Assembly (NCBI GenBank): GCA_026987025.1
Contig: JALSNJ010000017.1
Span: 56,978-120,977, forward strand
Direction of reading: 5' to 3'
Length of the DNA stretch: 64,000 bases
Source: Candidatus Aminicenantota bacterium
GTDB lineage: Bacteria > Acidobacteriota > Aminicenantia > S016-38
Shown here: positions 16,529 through 25,687 of the stretch, piece after piece
Numbering within the stretch: the stretch's first letter is position 1
How the letters are laid out: the number at the start of each line of letters is the position of its first letter
Notes under the pieces: generated by a model
The model's database searches: none
The model's input: only the letters and a program-made list of their open reading frames with translations
Told to the model about the DNA's origin: nothing
Made by a program: the position numbers and the translations under genes

Positions 16529-17289
16529 GTCAGAAGAAGCCTTAAAGCGAAGACGATTATGAGGAATGTAACCATCTTCTGGATAAAAGGGTTCCCCTTC
16601 TTTACGGATGCAAAGGCCCCCAGTTGACCGCCAAGGGTGGTCCCTACAGCCAAGGCAAGGCCCGCCTCCCAGTGGACCAGTCCCTTGGCGAGGAAAACCC
16701 CTAAGGCAAAAACCGTGAAAATGAGAACCACAAAAATTTTAACGGCATTTCCCCTCACCAGATCGTATCCTGCCAGAAGGATGGCGGAAAGTATAAAGAA
16801 ACCCACCCCGGCCTGCACGAACCCACCGTAGATCCCTATAATGAAGAAGAGGCCGAGGATAAAGGCCCACCTTCTGGGGGAAAGTCTGGGGAGCGAGAGC
16901 GTTTCCTGTCCTGCGGAAAGTTTTCCCATGGGCTTCAGATAAAGGGTTAAAGCTGTAACCATTACCATGAGGAAGGCCAGGGCCTTTTTGAAAAGCTCCT
17001 GGGAAATTACCGTGGCTAAATGGGCCCCCACCAGGGCTCCCAGCACTGCGGGAGCCACCACCGCCGCGGAAAACCTCCAGGGAAAAACCCGAAGCCGGTG
17101 AAACCTCCAGAGGGCAAAGATGTTCTGAACGAGTATCCCTATTCTATTGGTTCCGTTGGCCACGGCAGGGGGAAGGCCCAGGAAAATGAGGACCGGAAGG
17201 CTTATGAAGGAACCGCCTCCAGCCACCACATTTATAAAACCGCAGAAAAGCCCTGTAAAAGTCAGCAGAGCCAACTTCCAGAGAGGCAT
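16525..17289 (-). CDS. TSUP/TauE-SafE family permease
   Basis: 254 residues, about eight hydrophobic helices, with the family motif GFINVVAGGGSFISLPVLIFLGL at the start and an internal repeat of the same type (GGFVQAGVGFFILSAIL). TSUP proteins move sulfite, sulfoacetate or other organosulfur anions. Its ATG overlaps the stop of the class V aminotransferase gene by one base, which fits a sulfur-related pair. Confidence 0.85.
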   Translation of the reverse strand: MPLWKLALLTFTGLFCGFINVVAGGGSFISLPVLIFLGLPPAVANGTNRIGILVQNIFALWRFHRLRVFPWRFSAAVVAPAVLGALVGAHLATVISQELFKKALAFLMVMVTALTLYLKPMGKLSAGQETLSLPRLSPRRWAFILGLFFIIGIYGGFVQAGVGFFILSAILLAGYDLVRGNAVKIFVVLIFTVFALGVFLAKGLVHWEAGLALAVGTTLGGQLGAFASVKKGNPFIQKMVTFLIIVFALRLLLT

Positions 17290-18620
17290 CAGAAGGGAAG
17301 GGTGAATTGGAAGCCCCGGGGGACGAAGGCCTTCAGGTGCTCATCGTAATCATAGTCAAAATCCTTCCTGTGGAGGGCATCGTCCAGGGCATCCCTCAGA
17401 AGCCGGATCTCCTCCAAGGTGTTGTAGAAACTCAGGCTGGTTCTTATGGCCCCCAGTCCTGGAAGCCTCCCTTTTATAAGGTTCTGCCTGACCTTCTCTG
17501 TATCCTCAGAGGAAACTCCCAGAAGTTTCTTCACATAGGGCTGAGCGCAAAAACACCCTGTCCTTACCCCAATAGCATACTCAAAGGAGAGAACCGAGGA
17601 GATGAGATAAGGAGAAACCCCTGCTGTCACAAAGGAAATGACCGGAAAATCGTCCTCCCTCCTCTCCCCTCCCAGTATTTCAATCCTTTCAAAGGAGGAA
17701 AGGACGCGGTAAAGTTCCCTGTGAAGTTCCTCCTCCACCCTCTCCAGCTCATCCATCCCCCACTGCTGGAAAACCTCCATGGCCTCGGCCAGGGCTACTG
17801 CCCCCAGAATCACAGGGGTTCCCGCCTCCTCCCTTTCGGGAAGGTCTGCCCAGATGACCTCGTCCAGGGAAACGAATTTAACGGTCCCGCCTCCCACGGA
17901 TTCAGGTTTTCCCTGAGAAAGCAGGTCCTTTCTTCCTATCAGGGCGCCTGAGCCGAAGGGTGCGTAGAACTTATGGGCGGAAAAGGCCAGAAAATCTATT
18001 CCCCGGGAAAGGTCCACCCTCCTGTGAGGGACAAGCTGAGCCCCGTCCACAGCCAAAAGGGCTCCATAACGATGGGCTATCTCCCCAATTTCGTAGATGG
18101 GATTCGGATAACCCGTAACATTGGAGGCACCGGAGACCGCCACCAGTTTCACCTTCCCTCCTTCCCTTTTGAGGGTATCCTCCATCAGGTTCAAATCCAG
18201 CCTTCCATTTCCATCAACCGGAAGGACCACGGTATCGTAATTCTGCGTCCAAGGGAGAAGGTTGGAATGATGTTCCATTTCCGTGGTGAGGACCTTTCCA
18301 TCCCCGATGTAGTTTTTGAGTTTTCTTGCCAGTTTGTTGATGGCCTCGGTGGTGTTCTTGGTGAAGATAACGGTATGGCTTTCGGGGACATTGAGAAATT
18401 CCTTCACCTTTTCCCTGGCACGCTCAAAGAGCTCAGTGGAAACGAAGGACTTGTAGCCTATTCCCCTCTCCACATTGGAGTAAAAGGGGAGGACCTGCTC
18501 CAGTTTTTCCTTTACCCTTTCCAGGGCCGGGGTGGATGCCGCATTATCAAAGAAAACATAAGTCCTTTCGCCCGATAAAACCTTTACCTTGGTATCAATT
18601 CCTATTACCTTGGGTCTCAT
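17289..18620 (-). CDS. Class V aminotransferase / cysteine desulfurase-like enzyme
   Basis: 443-residue PLP enzyme. The lysine that holds PLP is in FSAHKFYAPFGSGAL, and the cofactor-binding segments TKNTTEAINKLA and VDGAQLVPHRRVDL are present. A cysteine sits where SufS-type desulfurases have their active Cys (VRTGCFCAQPYV). It is longer than SufS (about 405) and could be a desulfurase or a related lyase. The start ATG at 18620 lies six bases after a CAGAAT box with TTGCAA 17 bases further up and no ribosome site, so it appears leaderless. Confidence 0.82.
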   Translation of the reverse strand: MRPKVIGIDTKVKVLSGERTYVFFDNAASTPALERVKEKLEQVLPFYSNVERGIGYKSFVSTELFERAREKVKEFLNVPESHTVIFTKNTTEAINKLARKLKNYIGDGKVLTTEMEHHSNLLPWTQNYDTVVLPVDGNGRLDLNLMEDTLKREGGKVKLVAVSGASNVTGYPNPIYEIGEIAHRYGALLAVDGAQLVPHRRVDLSRGIDFLAFSAHKFYAPFGSGALIGRKDLLSQGKPESVGGGTVKFVSLDEVIWADLPEREEAGTPVILGAVALAEAMEVFQQWGMDELERVEEELHRELYRVLSSFERIEILGGERREDDFPVISFVTAGVSPYLISSVLSFEYAIGVRTGCFCAQPYVKKLLGVSSEDTEKVRQNLIKGRLPGLGAIRTSLSFYNTLEEIRLLRDALDDALHRKDFDYDYDEHLKAFVPRGFQFTLPF

Positions 18621-18626
18621 GGGGAA

Positions 18627-18655
18627 ATTCTGCCCTACAAAGGCCTTTTTTGCAA
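18627..18655 (-). promoter_or_regulatory. Leaderless promoter of the class V aminotransferase
   Basis: TTGCAA (18655-18650), 17 bases, CAGAAT (18632-18627), six bases, ATG. TTGCAA is a perfect palindrome. Confidence 0.5.
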
Positions 18656-18668
18656 GTTCAACTCCGGG

Positions 18669-18674
18669 TATAAT
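18669..18674 (+). promoter_or_regulatory. Leaderless promoter -10 box
   Basis: TATAAT exactly six bases before ATG 18681; no purine-rich ribosome site lies between them. Confidence 0.6.
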
Positions 18675-18680
18675 TTCTCC

Positions 18681-18998
18681 ATGTGGAGGAAAGTTTATAC
18701 CGGGGTCTTAGCCGTTGGGGTCCTGTTCTTCGCCTGGGTCATTATGCAGAGATTTTCGGCGGCGAAAAAAAGCTATTACGGGACGGTGGTGGACAAGAGG
18801 AGGGTTGTAACCATAAGGACCCTCAAGTCCATGTACAAAAACACCAGGGCACACTATATCCTCAAGGTAAAAACTGAGGAGGGAGAAATCATAACGGTTA
18901 CGGTGCCCTTATGGTTTTACGAAAGGGTGAAAATCGGGGATACCATAAGGAAGGAAAAGGGAGAAAAATACCCTGAAATCGTAAAGGAAGGACAGTAG
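18681..18998 (+). CDS. Small membrane-anchored hypothetical protein
   Basis: 105 residues: one N-terminal membrane helix (about 7-23), a basic stretch, then a small beta-rich soluble domain (YYGTVVDKRRVVTI ... GEIITVTVPLWFYERVKIGD) resembling an OB-type fold. No family recognised. It is monocistronic, appears leaderless, and ends two bases before the convergent phosphatidyltransferase gene. Confidence 0.65.
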   Translation: MWRKVYTGVLAVGVLFFAWVIMQRFSAAKKSYYGTVVDKRRVVTIRTLKSMYKNTRAHYILKVKTEEGEIITVTVPLWFYERVKIGDTIRKEKGEKYPEIVKEGQ

Positions 18999-18999
18999 C

Positions 19000-19611
19000 T
19001 CACCTTTCCTTCAATTTCCTTATTCCACAGAAAACCCTTTGAAGGGAGGAGGCAAGGGACCCCAGAGCCAAGAATGCCACAGTGCCTAAGGCCAGATACC
19101 TGGAGTATATGAGAAAGACGACCGCTGCTGACATTATGTAAATTCTAACCATCCTGGTGAAAACCCCCACCCGGCACTCCACCCCCACCCCCTCAAGCCT
19201 CGCCCTGGTATAACTCACCATAAAGGAAAGGAACATGGCTGAAATTAAAAGGTAAAGGGCCCATCCCGGTCCTGTTTTCTGGAAATAATAAACCATCCCC
19301 AGGTACCAGAGGAATTCGTTTACTCTGTCCACGGTGGAGTCCAGAAAGGCCCCGTAAGGGGAAACCAGGCCATACTCCCTGGCAAAGGCTCCATCTAAGG
19401 CGTCCATAAATTGCGAAGCGATGAAGACGATAAACGCCCAGGAAAAGTGGGCTGTGGCTATCAAAAAGGAGGCTATGGCCGTTATCAGGATGCTGGACAG
19501 GGTAATTAAATTGGGAAGGAAGGGTGGGATTTTTCTTATGCCCAGAGCCCTAATCCATCCTCTCACATCTTCCCTGGCCCTATCCGCATGTTCCTCAATT
19601 TTTCCCTTCAT
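19000..19611 (-). CDS. CDP-alcohol phosphatidyltransferase
   Basis: Transfers a phosphatidyl group from CDP-diacylglycerol to an alcohol (glycerol phosphate, inositol phosphate or similar) in the membrane. The 203 residues hold the full motif D-x2-D-G-x2-A-R-x8-G-x3-D-x3-D in DALDGAFAREYGLVSPYGAF followed by LDSTVD. The spacing of the final helices resembles archaetidylinositol/phosphatidylinositol phosphate synthases, but the acceptor cannot be fixed. I chose ATG 19611, which has GGAAGGAG. It overlaps the 36-residue gene upstream by 17 bases. Confidence 0.85.
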   Translation of the reverse strand: MKGKIEEHADRAREDVRGWIRALGIRKIPPFLPNLITLSSILITAIASFLIATAHFSWAFIVFIASQFMDALDGAFAREYGLVSPYGAFLDSTVDRVNEFLWYLGMVYYFQKTGPGWALYLLISAMFLSFMVSYTRARLEGVGVECRVGVFTRMVRIYIMSAAVVFLIYSRYLALGTVAFLALGSLASSLQRVFCGIRKLKER

Positions 19612-19705
19612 CCTGGCTCCTTCCGTGATGATAAAGGGCCCACAAAAATCCTCCTCCACAGATGCCCAGGGTTATGAGCATGAAAACCAGCGCTTCCGGC
19701 CTCAA
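19595..19705 (-). CDS. MetS-like 36-residue accessory subunit of the NSS symporter
   Basis: A gene too short for most gene finders. Reading from TTG 19705 gives (f)M-RPEALVFMLITLGICGGG, then FLWALYHHGRSQDEGKN: one membrane helix with a Gly-Gly pair and a short polar tail. Size, single helix, GG motif and position match MetS/MtrS small subunits that some NSS amino-acid importers need. The start overlaps the stop of the NSS gene (TTGA), and AAGGAGGA lies just upstream inside that gene. Confidence 0.72.
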   Translation of the reverse strand: MRPEALVFMLITLGICGGGFLWALYHHGRSQDEGKN

Positions 19706-21114
19706 TTCTCCTCCTTAAATTTAAAGTAAAGCCAGAGTATTATTATAACTGCTCCCCACTGGAAAAGGACGGTGGCAGGGGAATATACCCTCAGAGGATC
19801 CCAGAATTTCCCCTTAGCAGATGATGTCATCCACCAAAGAAAAAGAACAGCAAATTCCAGCGGAATTACATACTTGGCCACATAATGGACATATCTTCCC
19901 ACAGAGAAAGAGGTAACCTTTCTTGCGAAAATAAAGAACCTGCCCCCAAGTTTCCATATAAGAATTGAGAAAAGAAAGCCGTTGAGGAGGAGGGCAAGCC
20001 CCCAGACCCAATCCTGGTTGTTAAGAAAATTTAGGCTTAAGGCCGATGGAATTCCCAAAACAAAGGCCACCGCGGAAATGAGGAAGGTAGCCCTCTTCCT
20101 ATTCATACCCATGTCCACGAAAACCCTCACCTCCAGTTCCATAAGGGAAAGCAGGGAGGAGATGGCGGCCAGAAAAAGGGAGAGGAAAAACAAAAAGGAG
20201 AAGAAACGGGCTAAAGGGAGATGGGAAAAAAGTCGGGGAATCCACAAAAAGGTAAGGCCCACATTTCCGGAGGCAAGAATCTTACCGGCCCGCTCAGGGG
20301 AGGGGGTGAAGGAAAATATGGTCCCCACCACTGCTATAGCCGCCAGGAGGGAGGCGGTGTAATCACCGAAGACCAGAACCGCGCTACTGGCAAATCCATC
20401 CTCCCTTTTGGGAGCGTATATGGAATAGGTGAGGACCAATCCCCATCCTGCCCCTGTGGACCAGGCAGCCTGGCTCAGGGCCTCTATCCATACCCCCGGC
20501 CGTGAGAGTTTGGTGAAATCGGGATAAAACAGAAAATCAAGCCCCTTTATCCCTCCTGGGAGAAAGACGACCCTCAAGGCGAGCAGCATTAAAAGAAGAA
20601 AAAGGGAGGGCACCATAACCGTGGTGGCCCTTTCTATCCCCCTGGAAACTCCCCTGGAAACTATGTAGCCCACGGAGAATATGGCTAAAAGATGAAACAC
20701 GAGGGGAAAGGGGGACCTCTGGAAGAGCTTCCAGAATCCTTCAGGATTAGAGAAGAGCCCGCTGGAAAAAAGGGAGGAAAGGGTGTAAAAAAGGGCCCAA
20801 CCTGTGACGACAGAATAGTAAAACATTATCCCTGCGGTCACCGCCGCCACAAATCCCCCTAAGAAGCCCTTTCTCTTTCCCAGCACCTCCTGGAAAACCC
20901 CCACAACCCCCATCCCCAGGTTTTTGCCAAGGGAATATTCAAGGAAAATGAGGGGCAGGGCCCAGAGAAAAAGGCTGAGGAGCCACGGGATTACGAAGGC
21001 CCCTCCTCCGTTGCTGGATACCACCCTGGGAAACCTCCATATATTCCCCGTGCCTATGGCCATACCCAGGCCTGCAAGAATAAAACCCCATTTAGACTTG
21101 AACTTCTCCTTCAT
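19702..21114 (-). CDS. Neurotransmitter:sodium symporter (NSS) family transporter
   Basis: 470-residue sodium-coupled amino-acid importer with about 12 helices. The signature opening WGFILAGLGMAIGTGNIWRF holds the unwound sodium/substrate-binding part of helix 1, and the partner segments SQAAWSTGAGWGLVL (helix 6) and FFLSLFLAAISSLLSLMELE (helix 8) are present. Together with the small subunit behind it, it probably imports methionine, alanine or similar amino acids (inference). The ATG overlaps the truB stop by four bases. Confidence 0.9.
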   Translation of the reverse strand: MKEKFKSKWGFILAGLGMAIGTGNIWRFPRVVSSNGGGAFVIPWLLSLFLWALPLIFLEYSLGKNLGMGVVGVFQEVLGKRKGFLGGFVAAVTAGIMFYYSVVTGWALFYTLSSLFSSGLFSNPEGFWKLFQRSPFPLVFHLLAIFSVGYIVSRGVSRGIERATTVMVPSLFLLLMLLALRVVFLPGGIKGLDFLFYPDFTKLSRPGVWIEALSQAAWSTGAGWGLVLTYSIYAPKREDGFASSAVLVFGDYTASLLAAIAVVGTIFSFTPSPERAGKILASGNVGLTFLWIPRLFSHLPLARFFSFLFFLSLFLAAISSLLSLMELEVRVFVDMGMNRKRATFLISAVAFVLGIPSALSLNFLNNQDWVWGLALLLNGFLFSILIWKLGGRFFIFARKVTSFSVGRYVHYVAKYVIPLEFAVLFLWWMTSSAKGKFWDPLRVYSPATVLFQWGAVIIILWLYFKFKEEN

Positions 21115-22025
21115 TCTCCGATGATGAGAACAGGTCTTATCCCCAGTTCTCCCCCTTCCTTCCCGGGCTTGCCTATCCCTATGAAGTTGGAACGAAAGTC
21201 CATTAAGCGGAAATAATCGTTCCTCCTGCCCCCCTCCTTGCCTCCCACCATCTTAAGGGGTATGAAGTTACCGTGCCTGGCCCTGCGCACCCCTTCCTCC
21301 CTGAGGTAAACCACAGGATACTCCGTCAGCACCTTATTAAGGGGAATTATCACATCGTCCAGGCGGCCCTCTTCGGCGGCCTCCCTCAGCTCTTCCAGGG
21401 TCCTGGCATCTTCTATGGAAAACTCCCCGCTCCTAAGCCTCCTCAGGTAATCCAGATATCCCCCCACCCCCAGCTTCTGGCCCAGGTCGTGGGCTATGGA
21501 CCTTACATAGGTTCCTGCAGAACATTTAATCTCAAAGTGAAGGTAGGGGGGCTCGTAGGATTTCAGGGTAAAGTAGTGGACTTCCACTTTAACCGGCCTG
21601 GGCTCCACCTTCTTCCCCTTCCTGGCCAGCTCGTACATCCTCCTCCCACCGGTCTTTTTGGCGGAAAAGGGAGGGGGAACCTGAACTATCTGCCCCACAA
21701 ACTCCTCCATGACCCCTTTTATCTGCTCCTCGCTGAGCTCAAATTCCTCCACCCGGGATATCACCTTCCCGTCCCTATCGTAGGTGTCGGTTTCTGCCCC
21801 CAGCCTGATGGTGCCGGAATAGATCTTGACCCCCCTGACGAGAAAGGGGAAAAGGCGGGTGGCCCTCCCCACCCCCAGCACCAAAAGCCCCTCGGCCTGG
21901 GGGTCCAAGGTCCCCATGTGCCCCACCTTCTTCTGGTGCAGAATCCTCCTTACCTCGTCAACCACATCGTGGGAGGTCATCCCACGGCGCTTGTTCACCA
22001 GGATTATTCCGGTTTTCTCACCCAC
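21111..22025 (-). CDS. truB: tRNA pseudouridine(55) synthase TruB
   Basis: Forms pseudouridine 55 in the T-loop of tRNAs. 304 residues with the catalytic-Asp motif GHMGTLDPQAEGLLVLG, the second conserved region VQVPPPFSAKKTGGRRMYELAR and RCSAGTYVRS-type motif III (KCSAGTYVRSIAHDLG), followed by a C-terminal PUA-like tail. Part of the nusA-infB block; it overlaps nrnA by 22 bases. Confidence 0.95.
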   Translation of the reverse strand: MGEKTGIILVNKRRGMTSHDVVDEVRRILHQKKVGHMGTLDPQAEGLLVLGVGRATRLFPFLVRGVKIYSGTIRLGAETDTYDRDGKVISRVEEFELSEEQIKGVMEEFVGQIVQVPPPFSAKKTGGRRMYELARKGKKVEPRPVKVEVHYFTLKSYEPPYLHFEIKCSAGTYVRSIAHDLGQKLGVGGYLDYLRRLRSGEFSIEDARTLEELREAAEEGRLDDVIIPLNKVLTEYPVVYLREEGVRRARHGNFIPLKMVGGKEGGRRNDYFRLMDFRSNFIGIGKPGKEGGELGIRPVLIIGE

Positions 22026-22990
22026 GGAAACATCTCCTCTATTCTTTGATAAACCTCCTGCAGGGCCTTTTCCGGTGGCAAATTTATATTAAAACCCGCC
22101 GCCTGAGGATGACCACCTCCCCCATAGGCCTCGGCCAAAAGCCCCACATCGGCCTTTCCCTTGGACCTGAGGCTCACCCGAAAACCCTTCTCCAGCTCCT
22201 TGAATATCATGGCAATTTCAACATCCTCCACGGACCTCAGAATGTTCATTACCGTCTCCGTCTCCACATCGTGAAGCTGAAGGTTCAACTCCTGAAGAAA
22301 TTTTCTAAAAAGGAAAACGGCCACCACCTTTCCCGAAGGATGAAACCTCAGGGTGGAAAGCATCCTCTGAAGAAGGAATATCTCTTCCCTCCGATGGCTC
22401 TCAAGGATTATCCTGCTTACCCGGGCCGGGTCTGCACCGGCCTGCACTAAAAAAGAAGCATACTTGAAGGAGAGGGCGCTGGTATTGGAGAAGCGGAATC
22501 CCCCGGTATCGGAAAATATGGCAGCGTAAAGGCAGGTGGCCACCTTTTCATCTATGGGAAAATTGTATTCCATGAGGAGTTCAAATACCATTTCCCCCAC
22601 GGAGGAGCGATCTGGCTCTATCCAGTTGAGGTCAGCAAACTCCTCGGAGGTTCTGTGATGGTCTATGTGAATGGAAAAATCTCCCTTCCACCTCTGTCCG
22701 CTGCGGTCCAGGGCCGAGGTTTCCATGAATACAACGCACTGAAAATCCGGGGGGACTTCTCCCAGTTTAATTTCTCCCGCCCCGGGAAGCTTCTTCAAAA
22801 AACAGGGGGTGGGGTCCACATTGTAGACCTCAGCCCTTTTGCCAAGAAGCCTCAGGGAATGCATAAGTCCCAAGGCAGAACCTATGCAATCCCCGTCGGG
22901 ACGAAGATGACAGGTTATGGCCACGGAAGAGCATTCTCTAAGTCTCCTGGCTATCTCCCTCTTCTTCTCTGAGTTTTCTGAAGATCTCAT
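22004..22990 (-). CDS. nrnA: DHH phosphoesterase, nanoRNase/pAp phosphatase NrnA-type
   Basis: Degrades 2-5 nt RNA and dephosphorylates 3'-phosphoadenosine 5'-phosphate. 328 residues with DHH-family metal motifs: HLRPDGDCIGSALGL (motif I), an altered motif II region (VVFMETSALDRSG), SIHIDHHRTSEEF (DHH) and the DHHA1 glycine-rich GGGGHPQAAGF at the C-terminus. Position between rbfA and truB is typical. The ATG at 22990 (AAAAGG upstream) overlaps rbfA by 53 bases, unusually long. Confidence 0.9.
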   Translation of the reverse strand: MRSSENSEKKREIARRLRECSSVAITCHLRPDGDCIGSALGLMHSLRLLGKRAEVYNVDPTPCFLKKLPGAGEIKLGEVPPDFQCVVFMETSALDRSGQRWKGDFSIHIDHHRTSEEFADLNWIEPDRSSVGEMVFELLMEYNFPIDEKVATCLYAAIFSDTGGFRFSNTSALSFKYASFLVQAGADPARVSRIILESHRREEIFLLQRMLSTLRFHPSGKVVAVFLFRKFLQELNLQLHDVETETVMNILRSVEDVEIAMIFKELEKGFRVSLRSKGKADVGLLAEAYGGGGHPQAAGFNINLPPEKALQEVYQRIEEMFPWVRKPE

Positions 22991-23291
22991 CAATCCTTTT
23001 TGCCCTCTCCTCTTCTTCGTCCTTAAAAAAACTTAGTCTGGGAGTATATCTTAAATTAAGATTGGTTGCAAGAAGTTTTCTAAGATAACCCGTCCTTGAG
23101 TTCAGAATTTTAACCACTTCCTCCACATCCTCCAGGGCTGTTATGTAAACCTTGGCGGAGGAAAGGTCCTTGGACAGTCTAACCCTGGTTACGGCCACCA
23201 TCCTGTCAGCAAGCTCGTATATGGTCAAAATATCCGAAGCCAGCTGTTCCAGAAGAAGCTTCTCCAGCCTTTCCCTTCTTCTCTCCTTCAA
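22938..23291 (-). CDS. rbfA: 30S ribosome-binding factor RbfA
   Basis: Late assembly factor of the small ribosomal subunit. 117 residues with the KH-like fold pattern: charged N-terminal helix (RRRERLEKLLLEQLASDIL), VTRVRLSKDLSSAKVYITAL and the C-terminal LATNLNLRYTPRLSFFKDE. It overlaps ylxP by four bases upstream and nrnA downstream. Confidence 0.93.
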   Translation of the reverse strand: MKERRRERLEKLLLEQLASDILTIYELADRMVAVTRVRLSKDLSSAKVYITALEDVEEVVKILNSRTGYLRKLLATNLNLRYTPRLSFFKDEEEERAKRIDEIFRKLREEEGDSQET

Positions 23292-23566
23292 AGGTATTCA
23301 ACCTCCTGTTTCAATATCTGGGCATCCAGGAAGGAGGCATCCTTCAATATCCTCTCAAAGGTGCTCTCCAGGGCTGCCCTTTCGGAGGCTATGGATACAA
23401 GGCCCAGGGCAACCCTCTGCCAGAGGCTTTGAAAATCCACCTCCGCCACCGCCACATTATAATGGTTTCTGACCCTGTTCTTAAAGCTGTTTATAAACTT
23501 CCTCTTTTCCTTCAAGGAATGGCTCCAGGGAATGTAGAACTCTATGTAGAGATAGCCTATGACCAT
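23288..23566 (-). CDS. YlxP-like DUF503 family protein
   Basis: 92 residues with the DUF503 pattern: SHSLKEKRKFINSFKNRV, then VAVAEVDFQSLWQRVALGLV. The family has a ferredoxin-like fold and lies between infB and rbfA in many bacteria, where it is linked to 30S assembly. Here it begins eight bases after infB and overlaps rbfA. Confidence 0.9.
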   Translation of the reverse strand: MVIGYLYIEFYIPWSHSLKEKRKFINSFKNRVRNHYNVAVAEVDFQSLWQRVALGLVSIASERAALESTFERILKDASFLDAQILKQEVEYL

Positions 23567-23574
23567 AGTCCAAT

Positions 23575-25686
23575 TTATACCTGCCTGCGTTCGTAAACCT
23601 CTATAATGTCCCCCTTCTTCACATCGTTGAAGCTTTCAAGCCTTATGCCGCATTCGCTCCCCATTCTCACTTCCTCCACATCGTCCCTGTAATGCTTGAG
23701 GGAGGCTATCTTTCCGTCAAATATAACCTCCCCGTCCCGGAGAACCCTGGCCCTCAGGTCCCTCCTGACCTTACCTTCCACCACAAGACAGCCTGCCACG
23801 ACGCCAACCCTGGCTATCTTGAAGGTTTGTTTAACCTCAGCTCTGCCCACCACCGTCTCCTCTATTCTGGGCTTAAGCATTCCCTTGAGGGCCTTCTTAA
23901 CATCGTCCAAAAGCTCGTAAATAACCCGATAAAGCCTTATCTGAACCTTTTCAGCCGACGCCGTGGCCAGGGCTTTCTTCTCTGCCTTAACATTGAAACC
24001 GATTATTATGGCCCTGGAAGCCGAAGCCAAAAGAACATCGCTTTCGCTCACAGGCCCTGTGGCGGCGTGAAGGATTCTTATTTTGACTTCATCGTTGGAG
24101 AGCCTTTCTAAGGAGTCCCTTATGGCCTCCAGGGACCCTATAACATCGGCCTTTAATATTATGAGCAGCTCCTTTTCTTCCTCCCCTTCCAGCTCCTTCA
24201 GCAGGTCCTCTAAGGTAATTTTCCTTTCCACCCTTCTGGTGCCGGTCTTCAGCCTCTCCTTCCTTATCCTCACTATCTCCTTGGCCTTATCTATATCGTC
24301 CACCACATAAAGCCTGTCTCCCTCCTGGGGAACTTCCTCAAATCCCAGGATCTCCACAGGGTCAGAGGGTCCTGCTTCCTTTATGGGCTTTGCGAATTCG
24401 TCAAATAGCCCTCTAACCTTCCCGTAGGTAAGTCCAGCAACGAAGGCCTGCCTGGGCCTTAAAATTCCCTTTTGAACTATTGCCTTTACCGTAGGTCCCT
24501 TTCTGGGGTCCAGCCTGGCCACCAGTATGGTGCCCTGGGCCGGCACATCCACCGGAGCTTTAAGCTCCAACATTTCGCCCACCAGAACGATCATCTCCAG
24601 CAGTTCGTCCACCCCTTTTCCGGTTTTGGCGGAAATTTCCACAGCCACCACATCCCCTCCCCATTCCTCCACCAGAACTCCGTGCTCCGCCAGTTGCTGT
24701 TTTACCCTCATGGGGTCCGCTTCGGGCTTGTCAATCTTGTTTATGGCCACTATCATCTGAACTCCGGCGGCCTTAGCGTGATTTATGGCCTCCACGGTCT
24801 GGGGCATCACCCCATCGTCGGCGGCCACCACCAGAACCACTATATCGGTCACCTGGGCTCCCCTGGCCCTTAATTTGGTAAAGGCTTCGTGTCCCGGGGT
24901 GTCTATAAAGGTAATCCATTTATCCCCTACTTTAACCTTGTAGGCTCCTATGTGCTGGGTTATCCCCCCTGCCTCCCTTTCCGCTACCCTGGTTCTCCTT
25001 ATGTAATCCAGGAGGGTGGTTTTACCGTGGTCCACATGGCCCATAACGGTAACTATGGGTGCCCTCTCAACGAATTTGCTTCCCCTTCCGTGAAGCTCCT
25101 CCAAACTTTCTTCAAAGCTTTTAAACTCTATGCTGACCTTTAAAATCCGACCTATCTCTTGGGCCAGGGTGGCATCTATCATCGTATTGGAGGAGATAAG
25201 AAGCCCTCCCTGGCGAAGCTTTTCCTCCACCTGGGAAACTTTAACCCCCAGCTTCTCAGCCAGTTCCTTTAGGGTCTCGCCTTCCACGGCTGTGGCGCTT
25301 TCCGGAAACTTCACCTCCTCCTTTTTCTTTTTTATCATCTCAAATCTTCTGGCCGAGAGCTTTTTGTGATCCGGCCTCGGTGGCTTCTTGGGAGGAGCCT
25401 TTCTGGCAGGGACCTGCTTTGGCCTTGGTCCGGGAGAAGGGGGCTTCTTAGCTGGCCTTTCTTCCTCCTTTCTTTTCTCCCTCCTCTCCTCAGCCACCCT
25501 GGGGCCTGGCTTCCTTCCGGTCCTTTTGTATTCCTCTATCCTTTCCTTTATCCTTATCAGCTCTTCCTCGTTAATGGTGCTGCTGGCGCTCTTGACTTCA
25601 ATGCCTATGTCCTTCAGCAGGTCAATGACCAGTTTGCTTTCAAGTCCGAACTCCTTGGCGATCTGGTATACCCTGAACTTGGCCAT
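23575..25686 (-). CDS. infB: Translation initiation factor IF-2
   Basis: GTPase that brings initiator tRNA to the 30S subunit and joins the subunits. 703 residues: IF2-N helix domain (1-50), a Lys/Pro/Arg-rich linker (about 55-125), a second N-domain, then the G domain with [18 protein letters not shown] and AINKIDKP, domain II, and C-terminal domains III-IV ending in [12 protein letters not shown]. The start has GGAGGT overlapping the nusA stop; the genes are two bases apart, with no ylxR or L7Ae-type gene between them. Confidence 0.97.
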   Translation of the reverse strand: MAKFRVYQIAKEFGLESKLVIDLLKDIGIEVKSASSTINEEELIRIKERIEEYKRTGRKPGPRVAEERREKRKEEERPAKKPPSPGPRPKQVPARKAPPKKPPRPDHKKLSARRFEMIKKKKEEVKFPESATAVEGETLKELAEKLGVKVSQVEEKLRQGGLLISSNTMIDATLAQEIGRILKVSIEFKSFEESLEELHGRGSKFVERAPIVTVMGHVDHGKTTLLDYIRRTRVAEREAGGITQHIGAYKVKVGDKWITFIDTPGHEAFTKLRARGAQVTDIVVLVVAADDGVMPQTVEAINHAKAAGVQMIVAINKIDKPEADPMRVKQQLAEHGVLVEEWGGDVVAVEISAKTGKGVDELLEMIVLVGEMLELKAPVDVPAQGTILVARLDPRKGPTVKAIVQKGILRPRQAFVAGLTYGKVRGLFDEFAKPIKEAGPSDPVEILGFEEVPQEGDRLYVVDDIDKAKEIVRIRKERLKTGTRRVERKITLEDLLKELEGEEEKELLIILKADVIGSLEAIRDSLERLSNDEVKIRILHAATGPVSESDVLLASASRAIIIGFNVKAEKKALATASAEKVQIRLYRVIYELLDDVKKALKGMLKPRIEETVVGRAEVKQTFKIARVGVVAGCLVVEGKVRRDLRARVLRDGEVIFDGKIASLKHYRDDVEEVRMGSECGIRLESFNDVKKGDIIEVYERRQV

Positions 25687-25687
25687 A

